Shown: positions 20,078 to 29,889, counted from the stretch's first letter. The stretch: DNA of 64,000 nt from Candidatus Methanosphaera massiliense (GCF_028890305.1 NZ_JARBXM010000001.1:374501-438500); one strand, 5' to 3'. Translations and numbers: made by a program. Notes: a model not told the origin generated them from the sequence alone.

Positions 20078-21037
20078 AGTATTACCTTTTGATTATTAAG
20101 TAAAAGTTCTGATATTTTATTTTTACTCCTTATTAGTAAATTAATAACCATACTTTCCTTAATTATTTAATAAAATTGTAAGTCATTATCATGAAATCTA
20201 AAATAATAAAATTATCATTATACTATATTCATGATTTGATGAATAAAATTAATTTAAACATCCATATTCTCACATTAACATTATATTTGTTTGTTATCTT
20301 ATTAATAATATTGTTAAATATACACAATATTTAGAGATAATATAAGAAAAAGTATAATAAAACAAAATAAAAGATAAACATATTTTAAATAAAAATCTTA
20401 AACACTATACAATTAATTACCAGATATTTAAAAATATGAAAAATAACTAAAAAGAATATAAAAAATCATTACAAATTATAATATTACTTATTCAAATATT
20501 ATATCCTGTTAAAAAAGAAAAAAAGAAAAAAACATCTTAAAAATAATTATAACAGATCCGTAAAAAAACATGAAAATGAAAAATATACTAAAAAAAATAT
20601 CACCAAAAAACATGTTTAAAAAATCAATATAAACTCCTTAATTTAAAAATTACTCCTCAATTTTCAGTTATATACTCATATTTATATAAAAACTATTTTA
20701 AATAAAAAATTAAGTTACAATAGTTACCAGTAGCTTAAAGTAAAGAAATCATAAAAACAAAAATCAACATTTCAAAAACATACTTTTAAAAGTATGAAAT
20801 TATGAAAAAATCAATAAAAACAAATGTTTGAAAAATAAAAACAAACATTAAATTCCATGAATATTCTAAGATATAAAAGATGAAATTAAAAAACAAAAAA
20901 CAAAAATTGAAAAATAAATCAAAGTTTTATTAAAAAATAAACATGTCCAAAAAAATAAAAAACATCATTTCAAAAACAAAAATCAACAATTTTAATATAA
21001 TACATTAACAGATATTAATATAAGAATGAGGGGTAAT
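20078..21037. other. Non-coding AT-rich region upstream of the coiled-coil gene
   Basis: No open reading frame with coding character is seen. It contains an 18-bp perfect palindrome CATACTTTTAAAAGTATG at 20779-20796. It also has A-rich repeats: AAAAACAAAAATCAACA occurs twice here (about 20755 and 20974) and once inside the following gene (about 21211). The kor promoter lies at its left end and that of the coiled-coil gene at its right end. Confidence 0.55.
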
Positions 21038-21769
21038 ATGACTGAAAAATATGTACGAAAAACTATAAAACTAGACAAAGAATTATGGGACAAATTTCAG
21101 GAAAAAATAGAAGCAGAATATGGAACAACTTACAAACATACATCTGAAGAAATTGAAAAAGCAATCGAAAATTATACTAATGATGATCTAGAAGATATTG
21201 AGAAAACAAAAACAAAAATCAACAATTTAAAAAATGAAAACAAAGAAATTAATCTGGAACATGAAAATCTAAAAAAAGATTTTAAAAAACTTAATACATC
21301 TTATGATAAACTTAATAAAGAGTTAGAAACTCAAAGTACTCTAATCAATCAGCAGAAAAGTGATAATGATAGATTAAACAAAGAAAATAATGAATTACAA
21401 GAAAAAATTAAAGAAATGGAAAATAATCTAAAAAAGATAACTGAAAACAATAATAATCTAGAAAAAGAATTAAGAGATCTCAAAGAAAATAATAATAAAC
21501 TCGAAGAAAAGTACATAGAACAGGTAGAAGAAACAAATAAACAAGTACAAGAGAATACTAAGATTAAAAATAAAAGAGAACATGCACAGGAACGTTTAAA
21601 TAGAACTCAGGATGAATTAAACAACACATTAAAACGATTAGAAAAATATAGTTATGCTATAGGCCAGGTACAACATATGAGTTTTATTGATAGGCTATTT
21701 AACAGATTACCTGAACAAATAAAAGAATTACAAGCAGGATCTGATGAAGAAAATAATAATGAAAATTAA
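21038..21769 (+). CDS. Coiled-coil protein with possible ribbon-helix-helix N-terminus
   Basis: 243 residues from the ATG at 21038, chosen because GAGGGGT lies directly upstream; an ATG four codons earlier overlaps that site. Residues 3-45 (KYVRKTIKLDKELWDKF...HTSEEIEKAIENY) have the beta-strand plus two-helix look of CopG/Arc-type DNA-binding domains. Residues 55-200 are an almost unbroken coiled coil very rich in Glu, Lys and Asn. The C-terminus (YAIGQVQHMSFIDRLFNRLPEQIKEL) is a separate amphipathic stretch. No family is recognised. It could be a DNA-bridging or structural protein; that is inference. Confidence 0.7.
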   Translation: MTEKYVRKTIKLDKELWDKFQEKIEAEYGTTYKHTSEEIEKAIENYTNDDLEDIEKTKTKINNLKNENKEINLEHENLKKDFKKLNTSYDKLNKELETQSTLINQQKSDNDRLNKENNELQEKIKEMENNLKKITENNNNLEKELRDLKENNNKLEEKYIEQVEETNKQVQENTKIKNKREHAQERLNRTQDELNNTLKRLEKYSYAIGQVQHMSFIDRLFNRLPEQIKELQAGSDEENNNEN

Positions 21770-21783
21770 AAATAGAAAAAAGA

Positions 21784-22140
21784 TTAATCTTTAATATACA
21801 TTAAAGGATAATCCAAATCTTCCATATATGATATACATGTACATACTGATATTTCATTAATTTTAGTAGTGATTTGAATATTTAGCATATTCCCTTCAAG
21901 AGAAGTATAACCCATAGTTCCAGATGATTGTTTTATCAAATCTTTATTCAAAGAAACGTCTACATCAATAACTGCTGGTTGCAATAATATACTCTCTTCA
22001 ATAGCATGTTCTAAACTGGAACATGTATCAATACTAACAGGTGTACCAACAAATTGATGATATAATGCACCCATACTTATACCACCTTCAAAAATTGCTC
22101 GTTCTCTATCTGATAAATTTTTAAAATAATCTTCTTCCAA
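21784..22140 (-). CDS. mptD: Archaeal dihydroneopterin aldolase, MptD family
   Basis: 118 residues matching the DUF381/MptD family, which cleaves 7,8-dihydroneopterin to 6-hydroxymethyl-dihydropterin on the way to tetrahydromethanopterin. Typical parts are LSDRERAIFEGGISMGALYHQF and GTPVSIDTCSSLEHAIEESI near residues 9-52. The start is TTG (22138-22140), with GAGGTG six bases upstream and no in-frame ATG. It converges with the coiled-coil gene, their ends 14 nt apart. Assignment is from sequence recall; other pterin genes are not in the window. Confidence 0.8.
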   Translation of the reverse strand: MEEDYFKNLSDRERAIFEGGISMGALYHQFVGTPVSIDTCSSLEHAIEESILLQPAVIDVDVSLNKDLIKQSSGTMGYTSLEGNMLNIQITTKINEISVCTCISYMEDLDYPLMYIKD

Positions 22141-22180
22141 TCATCACACCTCTAATTATAAATTTATATAATAATCTAAT

Positions 22181-23356
22181 CTAATTACTTGTTAAATTTA
22201 CCCATCTTGGTGCATCATAAGTTGGTATTGTTATAATAAGATTATCCATATTAGATATAACATCATCTACTGAATCACGGGGTACTTCAACCATTATAAT
22301 ATAATCAACATCTAAATCACCTAAATTAGAAGTTCTTTCATAATTAGATAATCTATAACCATAATTATCTAATAGAAGATTTAATTGATTTTCATCAAGA
22401 GCACCTGCTGATTCAGATTCGAGAAGTTCTTGAATATCCATACTATTGGTTTGAGTTATGTTACGTGTATTTGGTGATTCACTAACTTCCATATTAGAAT
22501 CTATGGACCCAGAATCTTTAGACCTTAAGATAGATACTACAATACAACCACCAACTAATTTATTAGTATCCGAGTTATTACTATACTCTTCATTATTTGA
22601 CACATCAGTTACCTCAGAAGTTGAATCATTTTCAGAAGTGGTATTATTAAGAGAATTATTCTCATCATTATCCTGTGAATCTGTAGACATGTTTTGATTA
22701 TTTTTATAAATATCTATAACATCACCCACGTTTAATAATCCGCTTGCTGCTTGTTTTCTATTAATACTCAAAGGTATTATAACAGAATCTACTCTTTCAA
22801 TATGAGTATCTGCTAACTCATGAGCTGTTGATAAATTAATATATTCACTTGCATTTTTTACGGACATTATGTCCGCTGTATCATTTACATTTACTTGAAC
22901 TCTATCATATTTATCCTTATATTGATTTATTTGATCAAGTAATTCATTTTTTAAAATAGGATATGCCATTGAATCTACATCAATTGAATCTACTTCTTCC
23001 ACTGAATTTGCCGAATTTATTCTTGAAATAATAGCTTGTTTTGAAGAACTATCTGTCATGTTATCTTTAAATAAAGAATTAACTTCATTAATTTTTATAT
23101 TTTTCTCATTCTGTATTTCTTCCATGTTTGGACTGAGAATTAGAAAATAATATCCTATAGAGAAGATGATAATTACTATAAGAAAAAGTACAACTCCACC
23201 TATTATTAATTCCTTATTTTGTTGTTCTTCAAAGTATCGGGTATGTCTTTTATGCAGTGTTTTTTTATTAGATGTATTTTCATTTTCCAATGCATCTTTT
23301 AATTGTTGATAATACTGTTTATAATCAAAATTCAATAAATCTTTTAATTTTTTCAT
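22181..23356 (-). CDS. DUF515-like membrane protein with SAF/CpaB-like region
   Basis: 391 residues. A cytoplasmic, Lys-rich N-terminus is followed by one membrane helix (about 52-75, IIGGVVLFLIVIIIFSIGYY) and a large outer part. Residues about 170-215 (IPLSINRKQAASGLLNVGDVIDIYKNN, given in part) resemble SAF/CpaB-type pilus assembly proteins. Residues about 218-265 form an Asp/Asn/Ser-rich linker. It is like the methanogen DUF515 family of unknown function. It ends 40 nt before mptD on the same strand, so the two may be co-transcribed. Confidence 0.65.
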   Translation of the reverse strand: MKKLKDLLNFDYKQYYQQLKDALENENTSNKKTLHKRHTRYFEEQQNKELIIGGVVLFLIVIIIFSIGYYFLILSPNMEEIQNEKNIKINEVNSLFKDNMTDSSSKQAIISRINSANSVEEVDSIDVDSMAYPILKNELLDQINQYKDKYDRVQVNVNDTADIMSVKNASEYINLSTAHELADTHIERVDSVIIPLSINRKQAASGLLNVGDVIDIYKNNQNMSTDSQDNDENNSLNNTTSENDSTSEVTDVSNNEEYSNNSDTNKLVGGCIVVSILRSKDSGSIDSNMEVSESPNTRNITQTNSMDIQELLESESAGALDENQLNLLLDNYGYRLSNYERTSNLGDLDVDYIIMVEVPRDSVDDVISNMDNLIITIPTYDAPRWVNLTSN

Positions 23357-23448
23357 AATATTTTTTTTGTATGTGTTATAATGAATACATGAAAAAATTA
23401 GTTATATTAAAATACAATATTTTAAAAAAATAGAAAAGAAAGGAAATA

Positions 23449-24228
23449 TTATTTTCTTTTAAATAAATTACCTGATGATTTAGATGTTCTATTTCCTACA
23501 TCTCTGAAAACACTTAATCTATCTTGAATATTTCTTATTTGTGTTTCTGAGAAAAGTCCGTAGATAATTGTTCCGAAGATGTAAAGTAATGAAGCTAATA
23601 ATAGTAGGTATGATGGTATGTATGCAAAGTATCTGTTTATTCCAGGTATTAAACATATTATCATAAATACTGCAACTATACCTATTACTCTTTTATCACT
23701 TACTTTTGGATATGGTAACTGTGAAATCATTAGTATTGATATTATTATCATGAGTATTGATAGTACATATACATCGTATACTGATGATAATAATAGTGCT
23801 GCTAAAGTGAATGAGGTTACAGGTATTGGTAAACCTACAAATGTTCTTGTCGGACCTCTTTGATCTATAAGCATCGTATTATAACGGGTTAATCTTAATA
23901 ATCCACAAAGTAAAACTATAGCACATGGTATTATTATCCAGTATGTTGGTGCTGTTGCATATAATATTACAGCAGGTGCTACTCCAAAAGAAATCACATC
24001 TGCTAAAGAATCTATATTTTCTCCAAATACAGAATCTAATTGTGTTCTGTTAAATCTTCTTGCTAATGGTCCATCAATGCTATCAAAAATTACTGCTAAT
24101 AATAATAGCTGTGCTGCTACTACATCATTTCCAATAAAAATAGCAAATATAGAACCTAAACCAGATAATGCATTACCCATAGATGCAATATCTGCTATAG
24201 TAATCATTTTAAATATATTGCCATCCAT
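23449..24228 (-). CDS. pssA: CDP-diacylglycerol/archaeol-serine O-phosphatidyltransferase
   Basis: Membrane enzyme that joins CDP-archaeol and serine to archaetidylserine. 259 residues with several hydrophobic helices. The CDP-alcohol phosphotransferase motif is present: D49xxDGPLAR (49-57), then G69, D73 and D77 in FGENIDSLADVISFG. The spacing between AR and G is about three residues longer than in bacterial PssA. Downstream lies the DUF515-like gene. A divergent promoter region separates it from rnhB. Confidence 0.9.
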   Translation of the reverse strand: MDGNIFKMITIADIASMGNALSGLGSIFAIFIGNDVVAAQLLLLAVIFDSIDGPLARRFNRTQLDSVFGENIDSLADVISFGVAPAVILYATAPTYWIIIPCAIVLLCGLLRLTRYNTMLIDQRGPTRTFVGLPIPVTSFTLAALLLSSVYDVYVLSILMIIISILMISQLPYPKVSDKRVIGIVAVFMIICLIPGINRYFAYIPSYLLLLASLLYIFGTIIYGLFSETQIRNIQDRLSVFRDVGNRTSKSSGNLFKRK

Positions 24229-24518
24229 CTAAATCATTTCCCTTTTTTTGAATTATATAAAATGTTTATTGGTTTTAATAATTATTTATTATGTTTTATA
24301 TTTGCCTTCTTTTCTAAATATGTGTTATTCATAATATTTTTTTTAGTATGTAAATATAACTAACAACATATATTCATATACTTTAAACATTGTTTAATCT
24401 AATATATAAATTTATTATAAATTAATAAGTATAAAGATAAATGAATAATAATACTGAAAGAATACTTGAATAATAAATAACATATAATAATACAAAAATA
24501 AAACAAGGAAACAACAAT

Positions 24519-25154
24519 ATGACAGATGATGAAAACAAATTAGTATTAGGAATAGATGAAGCAGGAAGAGGCTCAGTAATAGGACCCCTAGTAATAGGTG
24601 GTGTTCTCATGCCAAAGAAAAAAATACGATTCCTAAAACGAATAGGTGTTAAAGATTCCAAAAAATTAACCCATAAAAAAAGATCTGTTCTATCAAGAAA
24701 AATAAAAAAAATAACGCAATTTCAAACAGTTCAAATAACAGCCCAAGAAATAGACCAACAAAGACAAGATGGAATAAACTTAAACCAAATAGAAACAATA
24801 GGTATGGAATCAATAATAACCCAAATGAATCCGGATATATGTTATATTGATTGCATAGATGTTAATGAAAATAGATTTCATGATAAAATACAAGAAAAAA
24901 ATCCCAACATTGAAATAATAACAGAACATAAAGCAGATGACACCTACAAAATAGTATCAGCAGCATCAATAATAGCAAAAGTAGAAAGAGATAAACAAAT
25001 AGCAATCATAAAAAATGAATATGGTCCTGTTGGATCAGGATATCCTAGTGATAGAAAAACAATAGACTACCTAAAAACTATTGAAAATGGAGAATATCCA
25101 CCAATAGTTAGAAAAACATGGAATACTATAAAAAATCTTGAAAAAAATGAATAA
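24519..25154 (+). CDS. rnhB: Ribonuclease HII
   Basis: Endonuclease that cuts the RNA strand of RNA-DNA hybrids and single ribonucleotides in DNA. 211 residues, the usual archaeal size. The DEDD active-site residues are visible: GIDEAGRGS (Asp13, Glu14), the CYIDCID strand, and the HKADDTYKIVSAASIIAKVERD helix region. It stands alone between divergent and downstream units. Confidence 0.95.
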   Translation: MTDDENKLVLGIDEAGRGSVIGPLVIGGVLMPKKKIRFLKRIGVKDSKKLTHKKRSVLSRKIKKITQFQTVQITAQEIDQQRQDGINLNQIETIGMESIITQMNPDICYIDCIDVNENRFHDKIQEKNPNIEIITEHKADDTYKIVSAASIIAKVERDKQIAIIKNEYGPVGSGYPSDRKTIDYLKTIENGEYPPIVRKTWNTIKNLEKNE

Positions 25155-25293
25155 AAAATAAAATATTCATATACTCAAATCACAAAAATCCTGAAATTTA
25201 TATAATAAAAAAAGCAAAATAAATAATATATAATAATGAATTTTTAATTTTAGTTATTACAATAAACAAGTTCAAAAAAAAGGAGTAAATTAA

Positions 25294-26136
25294 ATGGACA
25301 TTATAGGCATCATAGGTTCTACATTGAATGACGTCATATCCATGTTCCAAAGTGGGGGAGTAATAGTATATATCCTCACAATAATTGGTTTATATGGTTT
25401 ATTTCTTGCAATTGAAAAAATATTATACTTACGCAGAGCTTCAAAAATAGATTTATCAGAGTTAATGATTATAGTAAATGAATCAATGGCTCATGGAGGA
25501 TCTTTAGAAGCACTACGTGCAATTGGTAACTATAAAACACCTATATCTCGTATAATATCTGAAGCACTTAAAATAGGTTACAGAAGTAAATCCGAAGTAG
25601 AAGATAATATGGAACAAGTATTCATCGTTGAAATGAGTAAAATGATGAGTGGTCTTTCTACAATACAAACAATTATTGAAATAGCTCCACTGATAGGATT
25701 AATAGGAACTGTTATAGGAATGTGGTATACATTCAAACAGTTAGGAATAAATAGTGATATCACTCTTATGGCAAATGGTATTTACATTGCAATCATTACA
25801 ACAATTTTTGGATTAGCAGTAGCAATCATTCTACTACCATTATACATGTACATTAAGAGTATGATAGAAACTCAACTAGATAATATTGAAATTGCTAAAA
25901 AAATGAGTAATTGGAGATCTGCTGAGATGAAAATATGGATAGAATCCGATAAAGAAGAAGTAATTGAAGCATTACAAGAATCTCCCGGTATTATCAAAGT
26001 TAAAGAAATAGATGATGATCAAGCCAATCTTAAAATTGACCTCAAACCAAATATGCTAGAAAAAGGTATTAAAACAATTATTAGAGAACGTTCTGATACA
26101 TCAAATAGAATTGTAGAGAGTAAATTAAAACAATAA
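25294..26136 (+). CDS. MotA/TolQ/ExbB-family proton channel protein
   Basis: 280 residues with a first membrane helix at about 22-45, then a cytoplasmic domain, then two helices near 125-150 and 155-185. The family signature is clear: ISRIISEALKIGY, then IAPLIGLIGTVIGMWYTF, followed by ANGIYIAIITTIFGLAVAI. ExbB-type channels use ion flow to drive a partner protein. The ExbD-like gene follows 23 nt downstream, so the two form an energy-transducing pair. The Lys/Glu-rich C-terminal tail (about 225-280) is longer than in bacterial ExbB. The AGGAG site precedes the ATG at 25294. Confidence 0.9.
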   Translation: MDIIGIIGSTLNDVISMFQSGGVIVYILTIIGLYGLFLAIEKILYLRRASKIDLSELMIIVNESMAHGGSLEALRAIGNYKTPISRIISEALKIGYRSKSEVEDNMEQVFIVEMSKMMSGLSTIQTIIEIAPLIGLIGTVIGMWYTFKQLGINSDITLMANGIYIAIITTIFGLAVAIILLPLYMYIKSMIETQLDNIEIAKKMSNWRSAEMKIWIESDKEEVIEALQESPGIIKVKEIDDDQANLKIDLKPNMLEKGIKTIIRERSDTSNRIVESKLKQ

Positions 26137-26159
26137 ATACAGAACAAGGAGATATCCTA

Positions 26160-26579
26160 ATGGCAATAGACACTAAACGATATAAGGACAGAATAGAACA
26201 TCAGAGTCCTAACATCAACTTAGTACCACTTCTTGATGTTATTTTTACAATTATGATTTTCTTACTTGTAATGTTAAGCCAGAATCCTATGGATCAACCA
26301 CAAAATTATACGCCGGACCAGATATCCGCAAAGCCAAATAGTCAAAGCGGTAATTCAGATTATTATCTACTACCATTAAATGGATTACATAAAGTAACAG
26401 TAAATGGTGTAGATTATTCAGATGATATACGTAATGGAGCAGTAGCGGTACACACCCGGGTAATGGATGAAGGTCAGATTACCATGGATTCGTCTACTGG
26501 TACCATAACTATTCAGGCGCCTGAAGACCTACAGGACATAGCTGTAAAAGCACCGTCAAGTAGCAGTTCGTCGACGTGA
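26160..26579 (+). CDS. ExbD/TolR-family biopolymer transport protein
   Basis: 139 residues: a short cytoplasmic N-terminus, one membrane helix (about 21-40) and an outer domain. The proton-binding Asp is in place, Asp26 in NLVPLLDVIFTIMIF, which is the ExbD signature. The outer part is rich in Gly, Ser and Asn and ends in a Ser run. It forms the pair partner of the upstream ExbB-like channel. No TonB-like protein or outer-membrane receptor is seen nearby, and none is expected in a pseudomurein archaeon, so the driven partner is unknown. Confidence 0.88.
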   Translation: MAIDTKRYKDRIEHQSPNINLVPLLDVIFTIMIFLLVMLSQNPMDQPQNYTPDQISAKPNSQSGNSDYYLLPLNGLHKVTVNGVDYSDDIRNGAVAVHTRVMDEGQITMDSSTGTITIQAPEDLQDIAVKAPSSSSSST

Positions 26580-26619
26580 CGATAACTAATATATAAAAAA
26601 ATAATTGAGATGATAAAAC

Positions 26620-27228
26620 ATGTATCTTGGAAGAATTATATCAATAGGTAGTAATGATGAAGGAGTATATGCTTCATACAGAGTATCAAGCAGATCATTC
26701 CCTAATCGTAAGTCTGTTATAAATGAAGAAAAAGTAGCAATTGTACCTACAGAGGGATCTGAAGGAGACATATATAAAAATCCTTACATAAGCTACAATT
26801 GTATTGATATTATTGACGATATCTGTGTTGTAACTAATGGATCACATACCGATATTATTGCAGGTAAGATAAGAGAAGGCATGAATATGAGAGATGCTGT
26901 AGCATTATCTTTACTTGCTATGGATTATGAAAAAGATCAATATAATACTCCACGTATTGGTGGTGCTATAAACATGAAAGGAGAAGGATACATAGGTATA
27001 GTCACAGATAGTGGAATAGAGGTTAAAAAAGTAAATCCTGGTGAAGCTTACTATGTATCGGTATATGAGCATAATACTCCTAGAAAAGTAGATTATGATG
27101 TTAAAAATGCTACAGAAGCTACTGAATATATTTATGATAAAGGAGTATTTAGTGAATTTACACACCCTGTAACATCATGTGCCGCATTTGGTAAAGATAA
27201 ATGGGAAATTGATGTTAAAAATCCTTAA
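26620..27228 (+). CDS. purO: IMP cyclohydrolase, archaeal PurO
   Basis: Last step of de novo purine synthesis in many methanogens: ring closure of FAICAR to IMP. 202 residues, starting MYLGRIISIGSNDEGVYASY and containing RVSSRSFPNRKS (near 22-33) and NGSHTDIIAGKI. PurO is archaea-specific and replaces the bacterial PurH cyclohydrolase. A GAGATGAT site lies just before the ATG. It is followed by the cofE-cofD pair after a gap with an 18-bp palindrome. Confidence 0.94.
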   Translation: MYLGRIISIGSNDEGVYASYRVSSRSFPNRKSVINEEKVAIVPTEGSEGDIYKNPYISYNCIDIIDDICVVTNGSHTDIIAGKIREGMNMRDAVALSLLAMDYEKDQYNTPRIGGAINMKGEGYIGIVTDSGIEVKKVNPGEAYYVSVYEHNTPRKVDYDVKNATEATEYIYDKGVFSEFTHPVTSCAAFGKDKWEIDVKNP

Positions 27229-27276
27229 ACCCCTCTTTTTTTATTTAACTTATTATAAACATTATTCCATTATTTC

Positions 27277-27294
27277 AATAATCAATTGATTATT
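27277..27294. promoter_or_regulatory. 18-bp perfect palindrome upstream of cofE
   Basis: AATAATCAATTGATTATT is a perfect self-complementary sequence in the gap between purO and cofE, about 87 nt before the cofE start. It could be an operator for a dimeric regulator or a chance product of A/T richness. No regulator is linked to it. Confidence 0.3.
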
Positions 27295-27380
27295 AAAACT
27301 TATTACATTAAACAAATAAAGAATATATTAAATATACTTGTTCTAGTTGCGGTACATATTCTAGATAAAAGATGATTATT

Positions 27381-28145
27381 ATGAAATTAGAGATTAAGGG
27401 AATAGAGGATTTTCCATTAATAAAAGAAAATGATAATTTACCTGAAATAATATTTGAAACTATACAAAAAAACAATATTAAACTAGAAGATGATGATATT
27501 CTAGTTCTTGCAGAAACAGTTGTTTCTAAAGCTGAGGGAAATTATGTTAAAATAGATGATGTTGAACCATCAAAACAAGCCTATGCAATGGCTATTGAAA
27601 GTGAAAAAGATCCTAAACAATGTCAAATAATATTAGACCATACAAAAGATATTATTAGATGTCAAACGGGATTAATAATTACTGAAACAGAACATGGATT
27701 TATCTGTGCTAATTCAGGAATAGATAATAGTAACTGTGAGGAAGGCTACGTTACACCACTCCCTGTTAATCCAGACAAAAGTGCTCAGGAAATAAAGAAA
27801 TATCTTGATGATAAATTTAATGCAAATATAGGAGTTATTATATCTGATACTCAGGGACGAGCATGGCGTGTAGGAGCCATAGGTGTAGCTATTGGTATTA
27901 GTGGATTCCATCCTATCACTGATTTTAGAGGTTCTATAGATTTATATGGACAAGAATTAATGAGTACTATTGAAGGTACTGCTGATGAACTTGCAGGTGC
28001 AGCTTCTCTTCTTATGGGTCAATCAAATAGTGGTATTTGCTTAGTACTTATTAGAGGATATGATTTATCACAAGTTAGATGTGACATTGAAGAATCATCT
28101 ATTAATGAAATTTTAAGAGATAAAGAAACAGATGCATTTAGGTAG
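27381..28145 (+). CDS. cofE: Coenzyme F420-0:L-glutamate ligase
   Basis: Adds the glutamate tail residues to F420-0 using GTP, giving F420-2. About 254 residues from the ATG at 27381 ([14 protein letters not shown]); an ATG three codons earlier is less likely, as AGATGATT lies at the right place only for the second. Family features are [38 protein letters not shown] (given in part) and [21 protein letters not shown]. It lies 8 nt before cofD in one F420 operon. Confidence 0.93.
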   Translation: MKLEIKGIEDFPLIKENDNLPEIIFETIQKNNIKLEDDDILVLAETVVSKAEGNYVKIDDVEPSKQAYAMAIESEKDPKQCQIILDHTKDIIRCQTGLIITETEHGFICANSGIDNSNCEEGYVTPLPVNPDKSAQEIKKYLDDKFNANIGVIISDTQGRAWRVGAIGVAIGISGFHPITDFRGSIDLYGQELMSTIEGTADELAGAASLLMGQSNSGICLVLIRGYDLSQVRCDIEESSINEILRDKETDAFR

Positions 28146-28153
28146 GTGTACTC

Positions 28154-29056
28154 ATGATTACTGTTCTTTCAGGTGGTACTGGAACACCTAAATTATTACA
28201 AGGAATTAAAGAAATTGTTAAACCAGAAGATTTGACTGTTATAGTTAATACGCTGGAAAATAATTATTTTAGTGGAGTGTATGTTTCAGCAGATATAGAT
28301 ACGGTTATGTATACATTATGTAATCTTATAAATGATGAATTATGGTATGGTCGTAAAGATGATACATTCTATACACATGATACACTTGAAAAATTAGGAT
28401 ATCATGAAAAACTTCGCATAGGTGATAAAGACCGTGCCTTAAAAATACAGAAAACAGAATTAATTAAAAAATACACGCTACAAGAAGCTGTTCAAATACA
28501 GAAAAATGCTCTTGGAATAAAATCCAACATATTACCTATGAGTAATGAACAACCAACAGTAAAAATTGATACAAATGAGGGATTAATGAGTTTTCATGAT
28601 TTTCTCATAACACACCAATCCAAACCAGAAGTTAAAGATGTTATTTATAAGGAAGTAGAACCAGCTAATGGAGTTATTGAAGCAATAGAAGAAAGTGACC
28701 ATGTGATAATAGGTCCTTCTAATCCTATTACATCAATTAATCCTATTCTAATAATGCCTGGAGTAAAATCTGCACTGAAAAAAACATATGTTACAAGTGT
28801 ATCTCCAATTATAGGTGATAGCGCTGTTAGTGGCCCTGCTAGTAAATTCATGAAAGCTAAAGGATATGACGTTGATTGCATGGGCGTATGCTCTATCTAT
28901 AAAGATTTTTTAAATCATTACATAATAAATACTACAGACTACAAATATAAAAATATTATAGAGAAAATGATTTCTAAGGTATCTGTAGAGAATATTATAT
29001 TAAAAAATATGGAAGATAAAATACAGTTAGCAGAAAAGATACTTAGAATAGATTAA
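28154..29056 (+). CDS. cofD: 2-phospho-L-lactate transferase (F420 synthesis)
   Basis: Joins the 2-phospholactyl moiety to Fo to make F420-0. 300 residues with the N-terminal signature [14 protein letters not shown] (near 4-17), then [19 protein letters not shown] and [23 protein letters not shown] lies 5 nt before the ATG. It follows cofE directly, so precursor formation and glutamylation are encoded together. Confidence 0.95.
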   Translation: MITVLSGGTGTPKLLQGIKEIVKPEDLTVIVNTLENNYFSGVYVSADIDTVMYTLCNLINDELWYGRKDDTFYTHDTLEKLGYHEKLRIGDKDRALKIQKTELIKKYTLQEAVQIQKNALGIKSNILPMSNEQPTVKIDTNEGLMSFHDFLITHQSKPEVKDVIYKEVEPANGVIEAIEESDHVIIGPSNPITSINPILIMPGVKSALKKTYVTSVSPIIGDSAVSGPASKFMKAKGYDVDCMGVCSIYKDFLNHYIINTTDYKYKNIIEKMISKVSVENIILKNMEDKIQLAEKILRID

Positions 29057-29127
29057 ACATATGTACTTACTTTATACAACTAATAGAGATTAAGCTAATT
29101 ATTTTTATAAATATTTAAAGTGATTGA

Positions 29128-29889
29128 ATGATACAAATTACGTTAATACAAATAGATAATTATGGGCCTTGGACTGTTACACCAGGACCACGAGCCGAAC
29201 CAGATTTACAAACATTACAATCAAGATTATATGGGGATTTAGAAAGAGAATTTGGTGCTCATGGTGGAATCGTATTTTTCAACAGATTTGATAATTTAAT
29301 TGCAGTTAGTAATGGCATGGATTATGATGATCATTTACTAATCCAGCAATCAATACGTAACCGATACCCTATCACTATCAGTATGGGAGTTGGAACTGCC
29401 GAAACAGCTATTGAAGCTCAGAAAATTGCTACAAAAATGATACAGAATGGTGGTGGAGCTCAATCAGCAGAACGCTGTGAAATACTGAACATTGATTCAT
29501 TAGCAGAGGATGAGGATAGCTTTGTTCAGATTGCTCACATTGACATTAATGATATTACAACCAATTTAACAGATAAGAAAACTGCATATGATACATCAAT
29601 TAAGGTATATGACGTTCTATTAACCTTGATGAAAGAATTATCTGAAATTGGTGCAATGTGCTTCTTTATTGGTGGAGATAATTACATGGCTCCATCCAAT
29701 AATATTTCCAAAGACCAATTACGTGATGCTCTAAAAAGAGTAGATGAAAAAACAGGAATTAGATTAAAGGCTGGTGTAGGTATTGCTAAGAAAGCTGGAA
29801 GAGCTGCAGATCTTGCAGATATTGGCCTTGAAGACATTCGTGCAGGTCTCACAGATGACTCTGTACTAATATTTAACGATTTAGATTAA
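29128..29889 (+). CDS. arfA: GTP cyclohydrolase III (IIa)
   Basis: Archaeal enzyme that opens the GTP imidazole ring to give the formylated pyrimidine FAPy, the first step for riboflavin and Fo/F420. 253 residues. It has a typical start (MIQITLIQIDNYGPWTVTPG) and two similar halves related to nucleotide cyclase folds: HGGIVFFNRFDNLIAVSNG in the first and GAMCFFIGGDNYMAPSNN in the second. It lies 71 nt after cofD, so F420 precursor and tail genes are neighbours. Confidence 0.93.
   Translation: MIQITLIQIDNYGPWTVTPGPRAEPDLQTLQSRLYGDLEREFGAHGGIVFFNRFDNLIAVSNGMDYDDHLLIQQSIRNRYPITISMGVGTAETAIEAQKIATKMIQNGGGAQSAERCEILNIDSLAEDEDSFVQIAHIDINDITTNLTDKKTAYDTSIKVYDVLLTLMKELSEIGAMCFFIGGDNYMAPSNNISKDQLRDALKRVDEKTGIRLKAGVGIAKKAGRAADLADIGLEDIRAGLTDDSVLIFNDLD

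Noticed and set aside
21026-21037. Earlier ATG of the coiled-coil gene
   Set aside because: It overlaps the GAGGGGT ribosome binding site that serves the ATG at 21038.
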